Shown: in pieces, positions 16,182 through 23,072 of the stretch | How positions within the stretch are numbered: the first letter of the stretch is position 1 | Layout of the letters: each line of letters begins with the position of its first letter | Source of the DNA: Ruminococcaceae bacterium UBA6392 | GTDB taxonomy: Bacteria; Bacillota; Clostridia; Oscillospirales; Acutalibacteraceae | Reading direction: 5' to 3' | DNA: 23,147 nt | Assembly (NCBI GenBank): GCA_002438685.1 | Contig: DJQG01000102.1 | Span: 1 to 23,147 of the forward strand | Notes under the pieces: generated by a model | The model's input: only the letters and a program-made list of their open reading frames with translations | Told to the model about the DNA's origin: nothing | The model's database searches: none | Position numbers and translations under genes: made by a program

Positions 16182-16526
16182 TTAGTTTTCTTTGATGAAC
16201 TGCTCGGCCAGTTTCTCAAGGCGCTGCTCCGCCAGCTGTTTCTGTCTGTCGGAATTGCGGATAACTTCCGCGACACAGGCGGGCACTTCAACTTCTACGC
16301 CGCGCTGGATCTGAAAATTCCTGCCGTTGACCGAAACAAACAGATCATCTTTATAAGTGCTGTCGTCCTTAAAGAGAAAGATTTTCTCCGTGGGCTCTTT
16401 CTGCTCCTCGGGCGTGGCAGTCTCTTCGGGGGTTGTGGTCTCTTCGTGTGTTACGTTCTCCTCGGGAGTTACAGTCTCTTCGATGGCTACGTTCTCCTCG
16501 GGAGTTACAGTTTTTGTTCTTGCCAT
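16182..16526 (-). CDS. Small head-associated protein with Thr-Pro-Glu-Glu repeats
   Basis: A 114-residue acidic protein. Residues about 6-48 are a low-complexity tail of VTPEENV/TPEET units with a 12-residue period. Residues about 49-114 form a small domain with FVSVNGRNFQIQRGVEVEVP followed by a helix rich in Leu, Glu and Gln. This VNG-x-x-(Y/F)-x-I-x-R-G pattern is widespread in small genes next to capsid genes of Firmicutes phages, where the product is thought to decorate or complete the head; I know no proven function. The start at 16526 has GAAAGGAGA upstream. The gene is flanked by hairpins on both sides. The repeat tail is probably disordered. Confidence 0.7.
   Translation of the reverse strand: MARTKTVTPEENVAIEETVTPEENVTHEETTTPEETATPEEQKEPTEKIFLFKDDSTYKDDLFVSVNGRNFQIQRGVEVEVPACVAEVIRNSDRQKQLAEQRLEKLAEQFIKEN
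16452..16511 (-). repeat. Direct 24-base repeats, 36-base period, in the TPEE tail
   Basis: Two identical 24-base copies (16452-16475 and 16488-16511) lie 36 bases apart and encode the repeated Val-Thr-Pro-Glu-Glu-Asn-Val segment. Degenerate TPEE units continue downstream. This is a typical slip-prone minisatellite. Confidence 0.85.
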
Positions 16527-16542
16527 AAATATCTCCTTTCGG

Positions 16543-16569
16543 GCGCAGAGAGCAAAATGCCCTCTGCGC
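16543..16569 (-). promoter_or_regulatory. Stem-loop between capsid gene and small head gene
   Basis: GCGCAGAGGGCA and TGCTCTCTGCGC pair over 12 positions with one G-U and a three-base loop, starting five bases after the capsid stop codon. No U-tract follows; the sequence continues into the ribosome binding site of the next gene. It is more likely an RNA-stabilising or processing hairpin, or a brake on translation of the next gene, than a terminator. Confidence 0.6.
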
Positions 16570-16574
16570 TTTTA

Positions 16575-17612
16575 TCAGTTAGCTTTCGCAGTCGCCGAAT
16601 ACGCGGAGCAGGACTCGATACGCACCATATACTCCTCAACCAGGCGCTTTGCGACCTCGGTCGCTTTCCAGCCGCAGGACGAACGCTGATTGAGCGGATC
16701 GTCGCCATAGCCGAGCTGCTTGACGATATGCTGCAGACCGCCGCCCTCAATCTCCGTCAGACCGTAAGCGTGAGCGCCGAGTATAATCGTGGCGAAAACC
16801 GCCAGGCCGGACGGGCAGCCGGTGCCGGTCCATATCTTAGCCTCGGTGGATTTGACAAATCGGACATTGCCGATTTTGCCTATCTCGCCGTTGTAGATAT
16901 CGTCGGGCTTAGCATACTTATGTACATCAAGCCACTCCTCGCAGCGCATAAGGTCATATGCTACATACGGATGGATAATACCCACGAACGAATCCCCGAT
17001 CGAGTCTGCATTCATGCTCTCCAGCTGAGCCGCCGCGCGGAATATGAGGTCAACATTGATCTTTGCCGTCGCGTCGAGATCCGCTCTGCTCGTTACGGCC
17101 GTTTCTGCGCCGCTTGCAATCTTGGGCGCGTAAATAACGCTTGTGCCGCCGGCAAGCTCCTCGCGGATAACGGTATCAAGCGTGCGTCCCGCCTGGGAGC
17201 CGAGCAGCTTCGTTGCCTGCAGCACGTTGTTGTCGATAGCCGTCAGATCGAGCATGTCCGAAAGCTGAATCCAGCCGCCGTACTGCTTAACAGTCGCGGT
17301 TATCGTGCTCACGTTGAGTGCCTGTCCGTCGGGAGTAACGCCTTCCGTCAGTGCCGTGGTAGCTTTTGCAAGCGGCGAATATTTACGCATTTCGATAGTC
17401 TTGCCGGAGCCCTTGGGAATTGGGTACTTATCACCGAACTGATTATGCACGAGCTTCGGCTCTGCATTGTCCATGAGTCTCTTCTCATAGTAGGTCTTCA
17501 TTTCGGCGGACATGTTATTTCCGCTTGTCGCCGAAGTGGTGGCATTTATGACCGTAGCAAACAGCTGCAGATCAAAAATGACATGATTGATTATTGCCTT
17601 GATTTTCTTCAT
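16575..17612 (-). CDS. Major capsid protein, N4-gp56 family
   Basis: A 345-residue HK97-fold capsid protein of the N4-gp56 type. Recognisable parts are the N-arm with MKTYYEKRLMDNAEP, the strand and loop region with KGSGKTIEMRKYSPL and GGWIQLSDMLD, the long helix with GSQAGRTLDTVIREEL, and IIHPYVAYDLM with later IGNVRFVKS. Residues 1-18 are an extra N-terminal extension ending in FDLQLFA (13-19), which matches the Prp cleavage motif of ribosomal protein L27. Cutting between F18 and A19 would leave a 327-residue mature protein. The start at 17612 has AAAAGGAGA upstream. The gene follows the scaffold gene by 31 bases and shares promoter P2. A plus-strand open frame covers the gene but is a shadow. 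Confidence 0.92.
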   Translation of the reverse strand: MKKIKAIINHVIFDLQLFATVINATTSATSGNNMSAEMKTYYEKRLMDNAEPKLVHNQFGDKYPIPKGSGKTIEMRKYSPLAKATTALTEGVTPDGQALNVSTITATVKQYGGWIQLSDMLDLTAIDNNVLQATKLLGSQAGRTLDTVIREELAGGTSVIYAPKIASGAETAVTSRADLDATAKINVDLIFRAAAQLESMNADSIGDSFVGIIHPYVAYDLMRCEEWLDVHKYAKPDDIYNGEIGKIGNVRFVKSTEAKIWTGTGCPSGLAVFATIILGAHAYGLTEIEGGGLQHIVKQLGYGDDPLNQRSSCGWKATEVAKRLVEEYMVRIESCSAYSATAKAN

Positions 17613-17643
17613 TTTCTATTCTCCTTTTCTTTATGCAAGGAGA

Positions 17644-18543
17644 TCAGAAAGTAATTCTTTCTCCCCTTGCGACTCTGCGCTCTATTTCTTCACGCTGAGC
17701 CTTTGTCATTTTGTTGACATCTGCCTGGGAATTGACCGCGCCCTGCGAAGTGACCCCGTTTTCAACCGGGCGTTTGCTGTTTGCCGCAACAGAATCGGCG
17801 ACTCTCTTGGCTGCAGTCTGCGCCGCGTACTGCATCGCGCCCCCGAGTATCTCATCTCGGTGGATAACTTCATAAGCCGTTCTGACGTCGACATTGTTTC
17901 TGAGCAGGCTGAAGAACTGAGGATCTTCTATCTCCGTGTCGAGGTTGAAATTCGGATATATTTCCTTGAGACTTTCCGCCTGGTTCTTCCAGTTGGTTAT
18001 GTCCCGGTTGATTCTGTCCTGCTCATCGCGACGGGACTCGTTCCGTCTGAGCTGTTCGACCTCGCGCTCGAGCTTCTTCATCTCCTTGAGCTGTTCGACC
18101 GTTATGCCCTTTTCCATAGCCTCTTCTCTGTATGATTCATCATCATTTTCCAAAGCTCTGACTATGCCGTCAATGTCGTCCGCTTTTATCCCGTACTTCT
18201 GCGCGAGGATCTCAAAGACCGGCGTACTCTTCTGCAGCTGCTCCTGAAGCGTGCGTGTTTCTTTGAATCTGCCGTTGATAATGTTCTGAACTCGGCGGCT
18301 GAACGCGTCCTTGTAATCGCCTTTTATCAGCTTTTCAAACTCCGCGTCCTGATTTTCGACCGTCGATGCCGTAACATTGATCTCGCTTTCCGGCTGTGCA
18401 GCGGCGTCCTGCGTTTCATTCGCCCGTGTCTGCTCCCCGGCGTCGGAAGCCGTGGCAGCTGTTGCCGCCGATGCGCCCGCTCCGTCTCCTCCGCCCTCAC
18501 CGAACAGCGTGAGCGAAAAAGCCTTTGTTGTGTCTGTGAACAT
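17644..18543 (-). CDS. Capsid scaffold-like protein
   Basis: A 299-residue charged, largely helical protein. After a short N-terminal extension come an Ala/Gly/Thr-rich disordered part (about 17-60), a helical core with coiled coil about 140-185, and a basic C-terminus (about 280-299, ending RRVARGERITF). This composition and position before the capsid gene are typical of phage scaffold proteins; basic C-terminal helices usually bind the capsid protein. Residues 9-15, FSLTLFG, align with the FDLQLFA of the capsid N-terminus, with Thr for Gln and Gly for Ala, so Prp may cut here too. The start at 18543 has GATGGAGG upstream. Promoter P2 lies directly in front. Confidence 0.8.
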   Translation of the reverse strand: MFTDTTKAFSLTLFGEGGGDGAGASAATAATASDAGEQTRANETQDAAAQPESEINVTASTVENQDAEFEKLIKGDYKDAFSRRVQNIINGRFKETRTLQEQLQKSTPVFEILAQKYGIKADDIDGIVRALENDDESYREEAMEKGITVEQLKEMKKLEREVEQLRRNESRRDEQDRINRDITNWKNQAESLKEIYPNFNLDTEIEDPQFFSLLRNNVDVRTAYEVIHRDEILGGAMQYAAQTAAKRVADSVAANSKRPVENGVTSQGAVNSQADVNKMTKAQREEIERRVARGERITF

Positions 18544-18587
18544 AAAAATTAACCTCCATCGTCTTTCCGAAGTGTCTTTGTGATTAT

Positions 18588-18622
18588 ATTATAGCGAGTT
18601 AATTTTCGTTTTTCTCCCCGCC
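18588..18622 (-). promoter_or_regulatory. Candidate late promoter P2 for scaffold and capsid genes
   Basis: GGCGGGGAGAAA (18622-18611), exactly 17 bases, then a perfect TATAAT (18593-18588). Transcription would start near 18581, leaving a leader of about 38 bases before the scaffold ATG. The element overlaps the last codons and stop of the Prp gene. A second, overlapping TATAAT lies five bases further on. There is no TTGACA-like -35. Confidence 0.7.
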
Positions 18623-18954
18623 TCTGAAGATAAATCGTCGACAGTCACATTTGACGGATAACTGCCCGCAATAAGCCTCGCGCCCGTGCAGAAGAAATTA
18701 TATATTCCCGCCGCCTTTGCTTTCGTATGCTTATATGCCTTAATTGCCAGCAAAAGCTTTCCGGCGCTTTTCTCCGAAGTAAAGATTTCGAGCTCTCCCG
18801 CAGATTCCATCTCCGCGAACATCATTGCGGCGGTCTGACCGAGTGTCGAAATTCCGGCACAGACTATGTCCTGCCCGCTCGGTGCATATCCCGAATGTCC
18901 TGAAATGCTTATTTCCATTTCTCTGCCCGCTCGGCGAACTTTTATTGTTGTCAT
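18589..18954 (-). CDS. prp: Prp-type cysteine protease, probable capsid/scaffold N-terminal protease
   Basis: A 121-residue protein of the Prp (YsxB) family, the protease that trims ribosomal protein L27 in Firmicutes and is known to process capsid and scaffold proteins of staphylococcal phage 80alpha. The signature is clear: SGHSGYAPSGQDIVCAGIS with His20, Asp29 and Cys32 as the catalytic positions, followed by the usual helix and a C-terminal strand. The frame is open to 19038, but that extension overlaps the portal gene and is basic and unlike the family; the ATG at 18954 has CCGAGG upstream at good spacing and gives family length. It lies between portal and scaffold, where other phages carry their head protease. 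Matching cleavage motifs occur in the scaffold and capsid proteins. No other head protease is visible in the window. Confidence 0.9.
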   Translation of the reverse strand: MTTIKVRRAGREMEISISGHSGYAPSGQDIVCAGISTLGQTAAMMFAEMESAGELEIFTSEKSAGKLLLAIKAYKHTKAKAAGIYNFFCTGARLIAGSYPSNVTVDDLSSEAGRKTKINSL

Positions 18955-18958
18955 AACA

Positions 18959-21031
18959 TTACCTCGGTTCAGCAGCCGAAGCCGCTTTTTCTCTCGCGTT
19001 CTCGGCAGTTGCGTGTTCGTCGGCGCGCGTCTCGCCAAGCGAGTTGCTCTTGAGTTCTCCGTCTCCGGAGCCTACGCTCGCCATCGGAACTCCGCCCGAA
19101 AATGATGCCGCCATCTGACTGCCTATAGTTGTTCCGTTTTGTGCGTCAACTATCTGCGCCATCTGCATGAGCTGCTGCTGCATGGTCTTGAGCTGTTCAT
19201 ACAGCGTACCATTCTGCGATATTTTGCGCACGACGGAGTCCTTGCCCTCAAAGTCCATCATGTCGATGCAGGCAAGTGCCTGATCCGTCATTTCCGGATT
19301 GAAGAATCCGCTGTTATAGAACTGCAGTGCCAACTCGTTGTGAGAAAGCCTTGAAAAAGGATTGTTCCGCTGTGCCCTGACTTTGATATCGAAGATCGGC
19401 ATTCGCCCGCTCATATCAATGCCGAATTCTGTACGCTCGCCCTCGGGCTGTATCGCGCGGTTGTCGTAGCTCACAAACTCCTGCTCTCCGCTTTTTCCAG
19501 TTATGCGGAAGCTGCGCGGCGCATCATAAAACTGCCTTATCAGCTCAATGCACAGATAAAGCACTTCTTCATAGCTGTCGTATGAGGTCTGAATCATATC
19601 TCTCGACAACTTGCTGCCCGCTTCCTGCAGCGCCGCAATCGCCGAAGCGGCGGTAACTCCGCTCGTGGTACTGCCTTGCGAAAAATCGCGGTTTCCGCTC
19701 GTTTCCTTGAGTTCATCTATCTTGTTCGTGCGCAGTGCAACATAGATATCATTGAGCGGCGTCATAGTTATCTCCTTGATGCTGTCCTCTCCGAGTCTGC
19801 CGTCCACGCGCACAAACGGTCTTGAGACATCAAGAAATTCTTCTTCGTTCACTTTCCCGCTCGCGGAATTTATGAAAAAGCGGCGGCGCGACGCGGCAAT
19901 GGCCGACTGCATAAAAGCCTGATCGTATTTGTCTATCTGCATCTGCGGATCTTTCATAATGTCCAAATAGCCAAAGCCCACAAGCGAGCCTTCCTCCGGG
20001 AAGAGCGTATCACAGACAAACGGATATTTGCCGTGATTATAAAACCCGCTCTCGGCATACTGAGGATCGTTTTCTGACGCGAAGAGCACTTCGCCGTTGC
20101 AGAATTTGCAATAGTGCAGCACGGTTCTGCTGCCAACCAGTCTCTTATAGTACCAATCCACCACGACGCTCTTATCCGATGTGTCTATGTTGTCGTCATA
20201 GATATACTGGCTTGTTTCTATCGTTTTGCCGCCGAGCTTGCCTTTCAGCTGCGGATATTCCTGCGTGAGCAAATCATTATCGCGCAGGCACACATGAAAA
20301 ATATTCCGGCTGTCCTGTATGTTCTCTATGCCCGGCTCCCAGAAGAGATTCAGCAGGTCGATTTTCTTTATCTCGATATCGCCCAAGCCGTTATACTTCT
20401 GCGGATTCCAGAATACGCCCTCGCAGGATGTACCCTGCTTGAGCTTATACCACCATTTCGCGGAGTATGTTTTTTTGTAACCGTTCTGCTCGATGATAAC
20501 TGGCAGGATCTCCGAAAGCTGTTCTGCGGCGGCATTGTCGCTCTGCTCTCTCGGCAGCACAGATGCCGATGGATAGTTGTCCATTGCGTCCGCGTGCTTA
20601 TTTGCCAAAGAGTTAAACAGCCATGCCGAAGTGGGCTCGGGTTCTTTGTTCGCGCCCTTCGCCTGTTCTTTCCTGATTGTCTCCCAGTGCCGGAGCTTCC
20701 ACCACTGCTCATTTTCGATTATCCTGTTCTCGAGATTCGCCTTGCCGTCTTTGTATTTTCGCAAGGTTTCCTCCGCCAGGGCGATTGACTCCTGCGTGAT
20801 TATTCCCTGCTCTGACCCGCTCTCGGGTTCATATTTCACAATATCAGTGTCATTCACTGTTTCTGCCTGTCTATCCTCTTGCACGGGATTTCCAAGCTCT
20901 TGCCGCAATGCCTCTGTTCGTGCGGCAATATCCCGCTCCGGGTTTCTTGCAGTCTGCTCCTGCGACTGTTGGTCGCGCATTTCCGCCCTGCGGCGCTTGA
21001 TATCTTCTATCGGGTTTCTGCTATTTGCCAT
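18959..21031 (-). CDS. Portal protein
   Basis: A 690-residue portal. It forms the twelve-subunit ring at the capsid vertex through which DNA enters and leaves, docking with terminase and connector. Evidence is position directly after large terminase, usual length for short-tailed phages, and typical segments: ENEQWWKLRHWETI near residue 110, a core with FGYLDIMKDPQMQIDKYDQA, and a helix-rich wing/stem region with GSTTSGVTAASAIAALQEAG followed by the conserved YDSYEEVLYLCIELI. The first 100 residues are charged and probably flexible; the last 50 are Gln/Gly/Ser/Ala-rich. The start at 21031 follows AGGAGG, 11 bases after the terminase stop. It resembles P22-type rather than HK97-type portals, but I could not test this. 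Confidence 0.85.
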   Translation of the reverse strand: MANSRNPIEDIKRRRAEMRDQQSQEQTARNPERDIAARTEALRQELGNPVQEDRQAETVNDTDIVKYEPESGSEQGIITQESIALAEETLRKYKDGKANLENRIIENEQWWKLRHWETIRKEQAKGANKEPEPTSAWLFNSLANKHADAMDNYPSASVLPREQSDNAAAEQLSEILPVIIEQNGYKKTYSAKWWYKLKQGTSCEGVFWNPQKYNGLGDIEIKKIDLLNLFWEPGIENIQDSRNIFHVCLRDNDLLTQEYPQLKGKLGGKTIETSQYIYDDNIDTSDKSVVVDWYYKRLVGSRTVLHYCKFCNGEVLFASENDPQYAESGFYNHGKYPFVCDTLFPEEGSLVGFGYLDIMKDPQMQIDKYDQAFMQSAIAASRRRFFINSASGKVNEEEFLDVSRPFVRVDGRLGEDSIKEITMTPLNDIYVALRTNKIDELKETSGNRDFSQGSTTSGVTAASAIAALQEAGSKLSRDMIQTSYDSYEEVLYLCIELIRQFYDAPRSFRITGKSGEQEFVSYDNRAIQPEGERTEFGIDMSGRMPIFDIKVRAQRNNPFSRLSHNELALQFYNSGFFNPEMTDQALACIDMMDFEGKDSVVRKISQNGTLYEQLKTMQQQLMQMAQIVDAQNGTTIGSQMAASFSGGVPMASVGSGDGELKSNSLGETRADEHATAENAREKAASAAEPR

Positions 21032-21042
21032 TGTTCTGCCTC

Positions 21043-22476
21043 CTATAGTCTGTAAAAGCTGTATTTGTCCGGCTTTTCTCTGAGTTCCAGCGGATCATCC
21101 GGCACTTTTGCCGGGGCTTTGCGGGGCTCCGGACTTATCGGGTTCTCCATCAGCACATATCGGCACTCGTCATAGATGTGATCCTCCTGCGATGTGTCGA
21201 TATCCTCAACATATTTCTCGTCATAGACGATATCCGGAATAGTGCGGATAAAGTGCCGGCATGTCGAAAACACTTGAAACTTCGGGCTGCCCTCCGAATC
21301 GAACGCCAGGCGGTAATGATACTGCATCTTTCCGGCGATTCTCGTGTTGTCGCCCGGGGAGAATACTATGAAGTTCGGGGATTTTTCCATCATTCGCGCT
21401 ACGCTCTCACCGCGGCTCTCATCAAAAATTGACGGGTCTGCTATGCCGATAATGTTCTTTCCCTTGAGGTTGATATCCTCCTGCTCGACGCGCCGAATCT
21501 CTGCCGCAATCGTGACCGGGTCTTGCCGCACTCCCTCGTTCGGCGTGCCCGTACATCCGTACAGTTCCGCTATACGGTATATCTTTCCGTGCGTGTCCAC
21601 CGCATACCAGCCCACGGAATACGGCTTCGTGTAGCCGAAGTCAAAGCCCCTGTAAATCTGCCAGTATTCCGGAATTTTGAACGGCTCTACGACATGCGTC
21701 CACCGTTGGTCTTTATAATGCTCGGGATCATTGCGCCACTCCGTGAACACCTGCCCCGAAAAGCTGTCCCAGTCGCCGTATAGCAGTGCTTTTCTCTCCG
21801 CCTCCGGCATAGCGGCAAGCTTCATGATGTATTCCGGGTCGTTGTGTAAAAGCTCCTGATTGTCAAAAACCGTCGCCGGAACGAAGATTCGCTTCCTGCT
21901 GCCCTCTATAATTTTTCCTTCCGGCGTCACTACATTGAACTTTTCCGTTATCGGCGTCATTGGCGGCGCTGCAGTGACGAACCGGGACTTTACCCAGCCG
22001 TGTCCGATGCCTCCGGGGTTGGTCGTCGCCCGCATATAAACCCTCGTGCCGGGTCCTCCCGGGCGGTTTCTTGAAAACATATAGCTGTATTCGTCCCAGG
22101 TGAAATGCGTAAGCTCGTCAAATGCTATGAAATCATAGTGTTTGCCCTGGTATTTCAGCCTGTCTTTTGTGTATTGCATAGAGCCGAAATAGATCATAGA
22201 CCCGCTCGGGAAGCTCCATCGATGTTTGCTCTCGTTGTATTTTGCTCCGCGTATCGCCCGCGGATAAAGCATTTCAGACCGCTCTACAAGCTCGGACAGT
22301 TGCGGATATGTTTTTCTCAGTATCAGTCCGCGGTAATACGGAATATGCACCTGCCGCAGGGCTTCAATCAACAGCGCGTCGCTCTTCCCTCCGCCCGCCG
22401 CGCCGCCGTATAGCACTTCATACTCCGGGCGCTCCATAAATCTCTTCTGTTTTTCCTGCGGTTCCCAGATTTTCAT
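21043..22476 (-). CDS. terL: Terminase large subunit (ATPase and nuclease)
   Basis: A 477-residue packaging motor. The ATPase domain has the Walker A GGAAGGGKS (24-32), the Walker B FIAFDEL with D120-E121, and the coupling motif TTNPGG (151-156). The nuclease domain has the usual acidic triad: D279 in GFDFGYTKP, D347 in ADPS, and D432 or D436 in EDHIYDE. All key residues are present, so it should be active. It cuts concatemeric DNA and pumps it through the portal. Its ATG overlaps the TerS stop in ATGA, indicating translational coupling. The packaging strategy (cos or pac) cannot be told from the sequence. Confidence 0.95.
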   Translation of the reverse strand: MKIWEPQEKQKRFMERPEYEVLYGGAAGGGKSDALLIEALRQVHIPYYRGLILRKTYPQLSELVERSEMLYPRAIRGAKYNESKHRWSFPSGSMIYFGSMQYTKDRLKYQGKHYDFIAFDELTHFTWDEYSYMFSRNRPGGPGTRVYMRATTNPGGIGHGWVKSRFVTAAPPMTPITEKFNVVTPEGKIIEGSRKRIFVPATVFDNQELLHNDPEYIMKLAAMPEAERKALLYGDWDSFSGQVFTEWRNDPEHYKDQRWTHVVEPFKIPEYWQIYRGFDFGYTKPYSVGWYAVDTHGKIYRIAELYGCTGTPNEGVRQDPVTIAAEIRRVEQEDINLKGKNIIGIADPSIFDESRGESVARMMEKSPNFIVFSPGDNTRIAGKMQYHYRLAFDSEGSPKFQVFSTCRHFIRTIPDIVYDEKYVEDIDTSQEDHIYDECRYVLMENPISPEPRKAPAKVPDDPLELREKPDKYSFYRL

Positions 22477-23051
22477 TCTTCCGCGGCCTCCTCAAGCACT
22501 GCCGGAATCTCGATAATGCCGTATTCTTCCTCGTCCGTCGGCATACCTGCGGCTGCTTTTGCCTTTTCGAGGTCAAGCCGCTCCCGCGCGTACTGCATAT
22601 TTGCCCGCTCCACGGTGTTTGGCTTGCCGTAAACATCGCGCAGAATCTCCATCAGATCTTTCATTGCCGCTGTCATTTGCCGCAAATATTTCGTGTCGAG
22701 TTTTTGCAGGCAATATTCCTCGACTTCTGCTTCGTCCTCATCGTCTTCGCTCGGCACAATCTTGACAATGGTTTGTCTGACCGTCGCCGTATCGTTCAAA
22801 GAATCATCTATAAGGCGCACCAATTTGTCCGCGCAGACGCCGATTTTCGCCAGTTCGCAGGCTTTTTTTCGGCTGATTTTCTCCATTGTTTTCTTTTCAA
22901 CTTTTTTTCGGAATTTTTTCCGCAGCCCGCTCCACCCCTCCGAAGCGCACTTTTTTCCAAGCGACGAGACCGACACTCCGTACTTTTCCGCGAGCTCGCG
23001 CTGGCTTATATTCGTCGATATGTATTCCTGCTTGATGGCATCCCAGTCCAC
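22473..23051 (-). CDS. terS: Terminase small subunit
   Basis: A 192-residue DNA-recognition subunit that selects phage DNA for packaging. Residues about 4-40 form a helix-turn-helix (ISQRELAEKYGVSVSSLGKK) of the type in many Firmicutes TerS proteins. Then follow a basic linker (44-66), a helical middle for ring formation, and an acidic C-terminus (about 170-192) that would contact TerL. The start is GTG at 23051 with a strong AAGGAGG nine bases upstream; no ATG fits better. It overlaps terL by four bases. Candidate promoter P1 lies just upstream. The call rests on the helix-turn-helix, size and position. Confidence 0.85.
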   Translation of the reverse strand: MDWDAIKQEYISTNISQRELAEKYGVSVSSLGKKCASEGWSGLRKKFRKKVEKKTMEKISRKKACELAKIGVCADKLVRLIDDSLNDTATVRQTIVKIVPSEDDEDEAEVEEYCLQKLDTKYLRQMTAAMKDLMEILRDVYGKPNTVERANMQYARERLDLEKAKAAAGMPTDEEEYGIIEIPAVLEEAAEE

Positions 23052-23072
23052 GCTCGGAAGCCTCCTTTCTTC

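Noticed and set aside
16176..17654. A 492-codon plus-strand open frame
   Set aside because: It lies antisense to the capsid and small head genes, both of which have clear family motifs and ribosome binding sites. Its product is a low-quality Cys/Arg/Leu-rich sequence, as expected of a codon-bias shadow.
17646..17662. Small inverted repeat AGAAAG/CTTTCT at the end of the scaffold gene
   Set aside because: Six weak A/T-rich pairs inside coding sequence with no T-run; not a credible terminator.
17635..17669. A further GGGGAGAAA match before the capsid gene as a promoter
   Set aside because: Only 9 of 12 bases match the repeated element, and the bases 17 downstream read CCTTGC, not a -10 box. 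It lies in the last codons of the scaffold gene.
18955..19038. N-terminal extension of the Prp gene by 28 residues
   Set aside because: It overlaps the portal gene, is strongly basic and is not part of the Prp family. The ATG at 18954 has a proper ribosome binding site.
20114..20788. A 224-codon plus-strand frame opposite the portal gene
   Set aside because: Antisense shadow of a well-supported gene; no start signal and no recognisable product.
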